A stretch of 64,000 nucleotides of DNA from Stutzerimonas stutzeri (GTDB lineage: Bacteria; Pseudomonadota; Gammaproteobacteria; Pseudomonadales; Pseudomonadaceae): contig NZ_JAMOHZ010000001.1 of assembly GCF_024448715.1 (NCBI RefSeq), positions 62,001 to 126,000 on the forward strand. Reading direction: 5' to 3'. The notes beneath the pieces were generated by a model, which worked only from the letters and a program-made list of their open reading frames with translations, ran no database searches and was not told the origin of the DNA. How positions within the stretch are numbered: position 1 is the stretch's first letter; every line of letters begins with the position of its first letter. Below, piece after piece: positions 49,778-57,200 of this stretch. The translations under genes and the position numbers were made by a program.

Positions 49778-49953
49778 ACTCGGCGAGAAAGGCTGATACA
49801 CATTTCCAGAGCACGCCGCACTGGAAGGACGGGCTCGCTTACTCGATTTCGCTGCGCTTGTTTGCCTTTCGATGCGGCGTTCAAGCAGGTGAAAGCGTCG
49901 CTCAAGCGCTGACTGATTAGCCATGTCTTAGGCTAGGCTCTCAATCAATAAGC

Positions 49954-49977
49954 TGTACAAGCACTGGGCATTGTATG
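49954..49977. promoter_or_regulatory. LitR-type operator 3 (TGTACA-N12-TGTATG)
   Basis: TGTACA at 49954-49959 and TGTATG at 49972-49977, again 12 bases apart, about 70 bases upstream of the epimerase start on the plus strand. This copy would serve the rightward epimerase-hemH unit. Confidence 0.55.
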
Positions 49978-50046
49978 GACGCGTTAGTAGAGCGTCTGGA
50001 TCTGACTTGGCTCAGCTGCCTATGACGAAAACGCGAGGTGATCGCC

Positions 50047-50946
50047 GTGAACATATTGCTGACCGGAGGGACCGGACTGATCGGGCGAAAGCTGTGTGAA
50101 CGCTGGCTGGCCGAAGGGCATCATCTATGGGTATGGAGTCGCTCACCTGAGCAGGTCGCCAAACGCTGCGGTGGTCAGGTGACAGGCATTGGTCAACTTC
50201 ATGAACTTGGTCAGATGCCTATAGATGCGGTGATCAATCTGGCTGGCGCACCGATCGCCGATCGTCCATGGACCAAGTCGCGACGCCTTTTACTGTGGAA
50301 TAGCCGCATCAATCTCACGGAGCAGTTGATCGAGTGGCTGTCGGGGCGCGAGCAGAAGCCCCAGGTGCTGATCTCCGGCTCGGCGGTCGGCTGGTACGGT
50401 GATGGAGGTGAGCGTGAGCTGACCGAAGACCACTCGCCCGTGACGAACGATTTCGCCAGCCAGCTATGCAACGCCTGGGAAGAGAGCGCCGCTCGTGCGC
50501 AGAGGCTCGGGGTGCGTGTCGTGCTGGTGCGTACTGGTCTGGTTCTGGCTCGCGAGGGCGGATTCCTGCAGCGCCTGTTGCCGTTGTTTCGGCTTGGATT
50601 GGGCGGGCGACAGGGTAACGGTCGCCAATGGATGCCATGGGTTCACATAGATGATCAGATCGCCCTGATAGATTTCCTGTTGCAGCAGCCCGAGGCGAGC
50701 GGCCCCTACAATGCCTGCGCGCCGCAGCCGGTGCGCAACGCCGAGTTCGCCAAGGCGCTGGGGCGCAGTCTGGGGCGACCGGCAGTAGTGCCGGTCCCGG
50801 CGCTGGCGTTGAAGGCCGGTCTGGGTGAGTTGTCCGGGTTGATTCTCGGCGGGCAGAGGGCTGTGCCGATGCGATTGCAAGCTGCCGGTTTTCAGTTTCG
50901 TTTTGTCGAGCTGGATGCGGCATTGGCGGACCTGCGCAAGCCGTAG
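50047..50946 (+). CDS. TIGR01777-family NAD(P)-dependent epimerase (YfcH-like)
   Basis: A 299-residue extended SDR. The Rossmann motif ILLTGGTGLIGRKL is at the very N-terminus, VINLAGAPIADRPW and SGSAVGWYGDGGE follow, and the C-terminal DUF1731 segment contains GQRAVPMRLQAAGF. Substrate unknown. I chose GTG at 50047, with GAGGTG seven bases upstream; the GTG at 50038 lies inside that site. It heads a rightward unit with hemH 70 bases downstream and shares the TGTACA-bearing region with the photolyase operon, so light control is suspected. Confidence 0.88.
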   Translation: MNILLTGGTGLIGRKLCERWLAEGHHLWVWSRSPEQVAKRCGGQVTGIGQLHELGQMPIDAVINLAGAPIADRPWTKSRRLLLWNSRINLTEQLIEWLSGREQKPQVLISGSAVGWYGDGGERELTEDHSPVTNDFASQLCNAWEESAARAQRLGVRVVLVRTGLVLAREGGFLQRLLPLFRLGLGGRQGNGRQWMPWVHIDDQIALIDFLLQQPEASGPYNACAPQPVRNAEFAKALGRSLGRPAVVPVPALALKAGLGELSGLILGGQRAVPMRLQAAGFQFRFVELDAALADLRKP

Positions 50947-51016
50947 CCGCTGTGTGAAAATAGGCCGCTAGCCAATAGGTTGCGGCTAATCCTTAAATAA
51001 GTAGTCAGGAATGTGC

Positions 51017-52042
51017 ATGACTGAGCAGGCGTTGTTGTTGGTCAACCTGGGTTCACCGGCGTCCACCGAGGTGGACGACGTGCGCAGCTATCTCAACCAG
51101 TTCCTGATGGATCCGTACGTCGTCGACCTGCCGTGGCCGATTCGTCGGCTGCTGGTGTCGCTGATCCTGATCAAGCGCCCGGCGCAATCGGCGCACGCCT
51201 ATGCCTCGATCTGGTGGCCGGAGGGCTCGCCGCTGGTAGTGCTCAGCCAGCGCTTGACCGAGGCAGTTCGTCCCTATTGGAAAGAAGGACCTGTGGAACT
51301 GGCGATGCGTTATGGCGAGCCGTCCATCGAGCGTGCGCTGCTCAAACTGGCGGGGCAGGGCATCAAGCAGGTGACATTCGCGCCGTTATATCCGCAATTC
51401 GCCGACAGCACTACGACAACTGCGATCGAAGAGGCGCGTCGGGCTATCCGCGACAAGCGCCTCGACATCAAGCTATCGATCCTGCAGCCGTTTTACGACC
51501 AGCCTGAATACCTCGACGCGTTGGTCGACAGCGTGAAGCCACACCTGACGCAGGAATTCGATCATCTGCTGTTGAGCTTTCACGGTCTGCCCGAGCGGCA
51601 CCTGCACAAGACCGATCCGACCGGCTCGCATTGCCTGAAAACGGACGACTGCTGCCAACGTGCCGAAGGCGCGGTGCTCGCCAGTTGCTACCGCGCTCAA
51701 TGCCTGCAGAGCAGCACCGCATTTGCAGCGCGCGCCGGATTGCGCCCGGAACAGTGGTCGGTGTCTTTCCAGTCGCGCCTGGGCCGCGCCAAGTGGATCG
51801 AGCCCTATACCGAAGCGCACCTGGAAGCGCTGGCGGCAAAGGGAGTAAAGAAGCTGCTGGTGATGTGCCCGGCTTTCGTCGCCGATTGCATCGAGACCCT
51901 GGAGGAAATCGGCGACCGTGGCCGCGAGCAATTCATCGCCGCCGGTGGTCAGGAGCTGCAGCTGATTCCCTGCCTGAACACGCACGAAAGTTGGGTGAAG
52001 GCGTTGGTTGAGCTGTGTCGCCGGGCACCGCAGGCGTTATAG
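51017..52042 (+). CDS. hemH: Ferrochelatase (HemH)
   Basis: A 341-residue ferrochelatase that inserts Fe(II) into protoporphyrin IX as the last step of protoheme synthesis. Seen motifs: [11 protein letters not shown] at the N-terminus, [15 protein letters not shown], the catalytic His in [29 protein letters not shown] and the C-terminal acidic run [18 protein letters not shown] at 51007-51010 is six bases before ATG 51017 but abuts ATG 51011, so 51017 is the better start. Removing the photosensitiser protoporphyrin fits a light-response setting. Confidence 0.94.
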   Translation: MTEQALLLVNLGSPASTEVDDVRSYLNQFLMDPYVVDLPWPIRRLLVSLILIKRPAQSAHAYASIWWPEGSPLVVLSQRLTEAVRPYWKEGPVELAMRYGEPSIERALLKLAGQGIKQVTFAPLYPQFADSTTTTAIEEARRAIRDKRLDIKLSILQPFYDQPEYLDALVDSVKPHLTQEFDHLLLSFHGLPERHLHKTDPTGSHCLKTDDCCQRAEGAVLASCYRAQCLQSSTAFAARAGLRPEQWSVSFQSRLGRAKWIEPYTEAHLEALAAKGVKKLLVMCPAFVADCIETLEEIGDRGREQFIAAGGQELQLIPCLNTHESWVKALVELCRRAPQAL

Positions 52043-52077
52043 CTCGCGGACACTTATGGAAAATCAAGCGCGCAAGG

Positions 52078-52524
52078 TTAGTTCTTCAGGGCGGCGAGCT
52101 GGTCCTTGAGTCGCCGGACTTCGGCTTCCAGCTCACGGACCCGCTGCCTGGCCTCGACTTCAGGGCTGACATCCTTTTGGATACCGATGAAGTAGGTCAA
52201 CTGGTCCGCTTCGTTGAACACTGGCGTAATCGAAAGCTCGTTCCAGAAGGCGCTGCCATCCTTGCGGTAGTTGCGGATGATCTGGCGACACGGCTTGTTG
52301 CTCTTGACGGCTTCGCGAATGGCCGCAACACCAATCTGGCTTCGGTCATTCGCCTGTAGAAAACGGCAATCCTGGTAGAGGATTTCGTCCACTTCATAAC
52401 CGGTCAGGCGCTGGAATGCGGGGTTGGCATAGATGAGGATATTGTCGTCGCCTTCCTGCTCGGCTACCACGATTCCGTCGTTGGAAGCTTCGATTACCAG
52501 TTGCAGCAGCTTGGCATTGATCAT
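52078..52524 (-). CDS. Short LOV-domain blue-light photoreceptor
   Basis: A 148-residue protein consisting of one LOV/PAS domain plus a C-terminal helix. The flavin-adduct cysteine is C53 in YQDCRFLQ, and FMN contacts are expected in NYRKDGSAFWNELSITPV and YFIGIQKDV. Sequence and length match the P. putida short LOV protein SB1-LOV, including the Met-Ile-Asn-Ala start and Cys53. The tail (EVEARQRVRELEAEVRRLKD) is a coiled coil for dimerisation. It has no effector domain, so it must signal by interaction. ATG at 52522-52524 is preferred over a start ten codons upstream. Convergent with hemH and divergent from the second LitR-type gene. Confidence 0.92.
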   Translation of the reverse strand: MINAKLLQLVIEASNDGIVVAEQEGDDNILIYANPAFQRLTGYEVDEILYQDCRFLQANDRSQIGVAAIREAVKSNKPCRQIIRNYRKDGSAFWNELSITPVFNEADQLTYFIGIQKDVSPEVEARQRVRELEAEVRRLKDQLAALKN

Positions 52525-52759
52525 CTGAGCGTCTCTTGAGCGTGGTCGCGGCATTCTAGAACAAGTTCGAAAAGGGCGGCACGATGCCTTATATCAATGG
52601 ATTTGCCGCCTTGGCCCCGGTTGGAATGGCGGAAAATCAGAGAATTAGCCGTCAGTTCGGGAGTGCTCCAAGATGTGATCTGTGCCTTGCGTGCGCGGTC
52701 TATGTCTGCAGACCCTGGGTTACAATGCGCCAATCCATCTGCATGAGCCTCGCCGCGTC

Positions 52760-53716
52760 ATGACCGAATCCGTCCGTGCTTCCAAGCTGCTTTCTTCCGA
52801 TTCGCTCAAGCGGGAAGAGCTGTTCCCCATACGTGAAGTGTCGCGCCTGACCGGCGTCAATCCGGTCACGCTGCGCGCCTGGGAGCGGCGCTACGGTCTG
52901 ATACAACCCACTCGCACCGAAAGCGGCCATCGTCTTTATTCCATGGCCGATATCGAAGCGGTACGCAGCATTCTGGCCTGGACCGAACGTGGCGTTGCAG
53001 TGAGCAAGGTGGGCAGCATTCTTTCACGTAGCGCCGCCACCAAGGCCGCTGTTCTACCGGAGCAGCAGGAAGCGGTGGTCGGCGAGTGGGGCGAATGGCA
53101 GGCGCTCGTGCAGCGTGCAGTGAGCTGCTTCGACGAGTCCCGACTGGACCAGGTATACGGGCAGATTTTTTCCACCTATCCATTGCCGATCGTCTTTCAG
53201 AACGTGCTGCTGCCGCTGTGGCAACAATTGTTGCTGTGTCAGGACGAATTTGGCCGGACCAGCGAATGGTTGTTCCTCGATACGTTCCTGCGGGCCCGTG
53301 TGCTGCAGCGTTTGCAGTTAGCGCGTGGCCATGCGGAGGGCCGAGTATTGTTGGCAGCGGTACCTGGACAATGCCGAGAATTGGAATTGCTGATTGCGGG
53401 TCTGCTGCTTTCCAGCGAGGCTGTGGCGGTCAACGTATTGGCGATCGATCAGCCATTGGATGAGCTGACGCTGGTCTGCGAAAAGGTCCGACCCCGCGCC
53501 CTGGTGCTCTATTCCAATCTTCCGCCAAACGCTGTGTTACTGCGCCAGCTGGCCAAGCTCACGCTGGGCCTCGATTGTCCACTGGCGATGGCGGGTGAAG
53601 CGGCCGAATTTTCAGAGCAGAGCCTGCGTGGCTCGCCGGTCGCTTGCCTGGGCAACTCGGGCAAGCTGATGCAGCGCCGCCTGTTGCAGTTCCTCGACGG
53701 GCATTTGGATACCTGA
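52760..53716 (+). CDS. Class II LitR-type MerR-family regulator (light-response), copy 2
   Basis: A 318-residue paralogue of the 47.8-kb regulator, with helix-turn-helix PIREVSRLTGVNPVTLRAWERRYGL and GHRLYSMADIEAV. The C-terminal domain again keeps the B12-regulator layout (PIVFQNVLLPLWQQLLL, LLLSSEAVAVNVLAIDQPLDELTLV) but has no cobalamin-ligand histidine motif. Because the recognition helices of the two copies are almost the same, they likely bind the same TGTACA operators. Start taken at ATG 52760, where the conserved part begins soon after; an upstream GTG (52682) would add an unsupported extension. No TGTACA is found in its own upstream region. Confidence 0.85.
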   Translation: MTESVRASKLLSSDSLKREELFPIREVSRLTGVNPVTLRAWERRYGLIQPTRTESGHRLYSMADIEAVRSILAWTERGVAVSKVGSILSRSAATKAAVLPEQQEAVVGEWGEWQALVQRAVSCFDESRLDQVYGQIFSTYPLPIVFQNVLLPLWQQLLLCQDEFGRTSEWLFLDTFLRARVLQRLQLARGHAEGRVLLAAVPGQCRELELLIAGLLLSSEAVAVNVLAIDQPLDELTLVCEKVRPRALVLYSNLPPNAVLLRQLAKLTLGLDCPLAMAGEAAEFSEQSLRGSPVACLGNSGKLMQRRLLQFLDGHLDT

Positions 53717-53829
53717 ACTGGCTGTCGCGATCGCGCTTGCCGGCTGCCTGGGTCATGCTTTGGCACCATTGTGTCGGGCACGGCTTGGCGCGATGCTGTT
53801 GGACCCCCAGTCGGAACCACAATGCCGCC

Positions 53830-56361
53830 ATGCACCAGCTAACCGATCCTGCCCAGCGCCCGCCACAAGTGATCTTGACTAGCGGTTTGCGGGTGCGCCT
53901 GTTGTCGCTGCCAGAGAGCTCGCACGCTGCGGCGCTGGTGCGCATTCATGCGGGTTCACATGACGCCTCAAAGGCTTATCCCGGTCTGGCTCATTTTCTC
54001 GAGCATCTGCTGTTTCTCGGCAGCCGCAACTATCCCGCCACGCACAGCCTGATGCCGTTCGTTCAGCGTTGCGGTGGACAACTGAACGCCTCGACTCGCG
54101 AGCGCCATACCGACTATTTCTTTCAACTGCCGGCCGACAGACTGGAAGAAGGCTTGCGTCGCCTACTGGACATGCTCGCCAGCCCGCTGCTCGACCCAGC
54201 CGCGCAGTTGCGCGAGCGCGAGGTGCTACAGGCTGAGTATCTCGCCCGCGCGCAGGACGCCGAAACACTGTGCGACGCGGCGTTGGCCAAGGCGTTCGAT
54301 CAGGTACATCCGTTCACCGATTTTCATGCCGGCAACCGCGACACGCTGCCGGTAGAGGAGGCGCAATTTCAGCAGGCGCTGCGTGATTATCACCAGCGGT
54401 TCTACCATTGCGGGCAGATCGAGTTGCTATTGGCCGGCCCGCAACAGGCTGACGAGTTGCAGCATCTCGCTACGCTGGCTGATGGCGCGCTCGCTGCTGG
54501 CCCTGCTATCGCTCGCAAGGCACCGTCATTGCGCTGTAGCCGCGATTCCTGGCTTCGCCTGCAGCTGGACAATACCCAGCCGCGCCTGCATCTGGCCTTC
54601 GCCCTTGAGGACATGCCCGAGCATTGCGTGCCGGCGCTGGACCATCTTTTCACCTGGCTCGCCTCCGAAGCGCCCGCTGGGCTTGCTCAGCGGCTGCGCG
54701 ACGAAGAGCTGTGCCTGACGGTAAAGGCGCGCGCGCCTTATTGGTATGCAGGGCAGGGCGTCGTGATTATCGAACTGGCGCTTACCGAACGAGGGTCGAA
54801 AGAACGTGCGGTAATTGTCGATGCGGTGCTCGACTGGCTGCGCTTCTTTTCCGATGAGGCACGCTGGCAGCCGTGCCGTGACGAATATTTGCGTATCCGA
54901 CGGCGAAGCCTGCAGGGCTCCGAGCCGCTGACGCGACTGCGCCATTGGGTGGAGCCGCTGGCCTGGAGCGATAACAGTGACGAAACGGCGATTCGTCATG
55001 CGCTGGGTGTGCTGTTGGGGCAGATGATCGCATCGGGCCCGCTGGTTATGACTTCCGATCCCTCCGAATGCGGGCCCGTAGAGACCGGCGGCTTCCCGCT
55101 GCGTCTGGCATTCGAGCCGCAGCCAAGAGCAGAGCCGCTAGCGTGGCGCTGGCAGCAACCGGCGCCCAATCCATGGCTGCGGACGGACACCATGCGGCGA
55201 AAGACGATCTATCTTGACCCAGCGCTGCGCTGGCTTGGGCCGGAAGCTACGAACGGGCAGGGTGCGCTTTTCGTGCGCTGGCAATTCATTGCCGGTCAGC
55301 CTCCGGTGGGACTCTGGCATGTGTTGTGGGATGCGTTGCGGTCACGTATATGGGCGGCGCAGCAGGCCGGTGTCGAGCTGCGCTTCGATGATCTGGGCGA
55401 TAGCTGGACGCTTGGTCTGAGCGGTTTCGCTGAGGCGATACCCACGATCCTTGGCGACATTTCCCAATTGCTCGTTGAGCCGCCAGTCGCTTCCTTCGTT
55501 CAGGGCGTGCAGATGGCCGAGCGCGCCGGAACGCTCAGTGGGGACGACATGCTGATTCGCCAATTGATCAAGCGCCTGCCGCGCCTGCTCGCAGATGTGA
55601 CTTCTGAAGTGAACGAGCAAGCGGCGCTGGAGCGCTTGGCGGTGTCTCGGCATTGGCAATCAGCGCAGCGGGAGGGGTTGGCGGTCGGTTTTCCGTCGAG
55701 CTTGGGTGGCATGCTGGGCGATGCGATCAGCACGTTGCCGGGCGCGCCTGCACCGGCTGTGCCCGATTCGCCTTCACGATCGATGGGCTACCGCTGGCAC
55801 GATGTCAGTGGTGGGTCGGTCATGGCCGAAACGGCATTTCTGCTGTTCTGTCCATTGCCGGAACGCGATCCCGAATGCGAGGCGTCCTGGCGGCTGCTAG
55901 GACGGTTGATCGAAGGTGATTTCTTTCGCCGTCTGCGCAGCGAGCTACAGCTGGGCTACGCGGTCTTTAGCCGCTTCAGCCAGTTCGGCAGTTACCCGGG
56001 CATGCTCTTCGCGGTGCAATCCCCAACGGCCTCGGCTGCGCAAATCCTCGGCTACATCCAGGTTTTCCTCGAAGAGTTCGCGATGAGACTGGTCGATCAG
56101 TCCGCCGAGATTATCGAGTGCGCCGCCAATGAACTGAGCGATCAGCATGTTGCCGGCCCGGCAGACCTGCGCGCTCGGGCCGAACAAGCCTGGCAAAACT
56201 GTCTGGCCGGTCATGACATCACCCGTCCAGCACAAGTCGCCACAGCCATGCGCGCCCTGCGCCGTGCGGACCTGGCTGCTGCGTTAGAAGCCCTGCGCGC
56301 CGCCGCCGGTGGTTGGATCGTCGTTACCAATGCGGCTGCGCCGGGTGCATGCTGGTCCTGA
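53830..56361 (+). CDS. pqqF: PqqF-type M16 metallopeptidase
   Basis: An 843-residue zinc peptidase of the insulinase/pitrilysin family. The inverted zinc motif HFLEH (residues 55-59) lies in GLAHFLEHLLFLGSRNYP, followed by NASTRERHTDYFF and the downstream glutamate helix LREREVLQAEY. The M16 C-terminal half is present (LQLGYAVFSRFSQFGSYPGMLFAVQSP). By length and motif it resembles PqqF, which processes the PqqA precursor peptide of pyrroloquinoline quinone. No pqqABCDE gene lies in the window, so the name is tentative; a general M16 protease is the alternative. Start at ATG 53830, since upstream codons run back into the LitR gene. Confidence 0.8.
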   Translation: MHQLTDPAQRPPQVILTSGLRVRLLSLPESSHAAALVRIHAGSHDASKAYPGLAHFLEHLLFLGSRNYPATHSLMPFVQRCGGQLNASTRERHTDYFFQLPADRLEEGLRRLLDMLASPLLDPAAQLREREVLQAEYLARAQDAETLCDAALAKAFDQVHPFTDFHAGNRDTLPVEEAQFQQALRDYHQRFYHCGQIELLLAGPQQADELQHLATLADGALAAGPAIARKAPSLRCSRDSWLRLQLDNTQPRLHLAFALEDMPEHCVPALDHLFTWLASEAPAGLAQRLRDEELCLTVKARAPYWYAGQGVVIIELALTERGSKERAVIVDAVLDWLRFFSDEARWQPCRDEYLRIRRRSLQGSEPLTRLRHWVEPLAWSDNSDETAIRHALGVLLGQMIASGPLVMTSDPSECGPVETGGFPLRLAFEPQPRAEPLAWRWQQPAPNPWLRTDTMRRKTIYLDPALRWLGPEATNGQGALFVRWQFIAGQPPVGLWHVLWDALRSRIWAAQQAGVELRFDDLGDSWTLGLSGFAEAIPTILGDISQLLVEPPVASFVQGVQMAERAGTLSGDDMLIRQLIKRLPRLLADVTSEVNEQAALERLAVSRHWQSAQREGLAVGFPSSLGGMLGDAISTLPGAPAPAVPDSPSRSMGYRWHDVSGGSVMAETAFLLFCPLPERDPECEASWRLLGRLIEGDFFRRLRSELQLGYAVFSRFSQFGSYPGMLFAVQSPTASAAQILGYIQVFLEEFAMRLVDQSAEIIECAANELSDQHVAGPADLRARAEQAWQNCLAGHDITRPAQVATAMRALRRADLAAALEALRAAAGGWIVVTNAAAPGACWS

Positions 56362-56365
56362 TCGT

Positions 56366-56402
56366 CGTTAATGCCCCGCTGCTGCGCGGCGGGGCATTAA
56401 CG
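56366..56402. terminator. Bidirectional stem-loop between pqqF and FAH-family gene
   Basis: CGTTAATGCCCCGC (56366-56379) pairs perfectly with GCGGGGCATTAACG (56389-56402) around a nine-base loop. It lies four bases after the pqqF stop, between convergent genes. The 5' arm supplies the only A/T-rich flanks; there is no long T-tract. Confidence 0.8.
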
Positions 56403-56437
56403 AATGCAACAGCGGACCTGGTAGCGCCCAGTCGTTA

Positions 56438-57139
56438 TCAACCAATTTCAATATCGAGCGTGCCAATACCCTGTACGCCGCCGCTCAGTCGATCGCCGCG
56501 CTGCACGGGCCCGACGCCGGCTGGGGTACCGGTCATGATCAGGTCGCCCGGCTCAAGTACGAACAGGCGCGACAGGTAGGCAATCACTTCCGATACCCGC
56601 CAGATCTGGGAAGCCAGGTCGCCTTCCTGGCGCGTCTCGCCGTTGATATCGAGCCAGATACGGCCAGACTCCGGGTGACCGATATCGTTGGCCGGCATCA
56701 ACGCCGAGCAAGGCGTCGCCTGGTCGAACGCCTTGGCCACGCACCAGGGACGGCCCAGCTTCTTGGCTTCGGCCTGCAAATCTCGGCGGGTCATGTCCAG
56801 GCCGACCGCGTAACCGAACACATGGTCCAGTGCCGTCTCGGCGGGAATGTCTGCGCCACCGCGATGAATAGCTACCACGAGCTCGATCTCGTGATGCACG
56901 TTCTCGCTTCCCGGTGGATAAGGGAAGACATTGCCATCTGGCAACAGGCTGTCGGGGTGCTTGGTAAAGAAGAAGGGCGGCTCGCGGTCAGGATCGTGGC
57001 CCATTTCGCGCGCATGGTCGGCATAGTTGCGCCCGACGCAGTAGATTCGCCGCACCGGGAAACGCTGCTCGGTGCCGGCTACAGCGAGACTGGGAATAGC
57101 GGGGGTAAACAGGTAGTCCGCTTGCTCTGTCGAGGTCAT
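56438..57139 (-). CDS. Fumarylacetoacetate hydrolase (FAH) family protein
   Basis: A 233-residue FAH-fold enzyme. The opening [34 protein letters not shown], the metal-binding [24 protein letters not shown] and [17 protein letters not shown] match the YcgM/fumarylpyruvate hydrolase branch, which cleaves acylpyruvates to pyruvate and an acid. It follows the IlvD/Edd-type dehydratase gene by 61 bases on the same strand, suggesting that it cleaves a 2,4-dioxo or similar product in the same pathway. Exact substrate unknown. Confidence 0.85.
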   Translation of the reverse strand: MTSTEQADYLFTPAIPSLAVAGTEQRFPVRRIYCVGRNYADHAREMGHDPDREPPFFFTKHPDSLLPDGNVFPYPPGSENVHHEIELVVAIHRGGADIPAETALDHVFGYAVGLDMTRRDLQAEAKKLGRPWCVAKAFDQATPCSALMPANDIGHPESGRIWLDINGETRQEGDLASQIWRVSEVIAYLSRLFVLEPGDLIMTGTPAGVGPVQRGDRLSGGVQGIGTLDIEIG

Positions 57140-57200
57140 TTAAAACTCCTGGCTATGGGTGTAGTAACCGCAGCCGTTGGCTGCGGCGCGATAAGGGAGG

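Larger units (their letters stand above)
49681..50046. promoter_or_regulatory. Divergent regulatory region with three TGTACA-N12 repeats
   Basis: 366 bases between the photolyase operon and the TIGR01777 epimerase gene. They contain TGTACA pairs at 49703-49726, 49754-49777 and 49954-49977, every one with exactly 12 bases between half-sites. I see no credible gene inside it. Confidence 0.75.

Noticed and set aside
49691..49924. 77-codon open frame on the minus strand covering the TGTACA repeats
   Set aside because: Weak ribosome-binding site, low-complexity composition and no resemblance to any family. The operator and promoter reading explains the region better.
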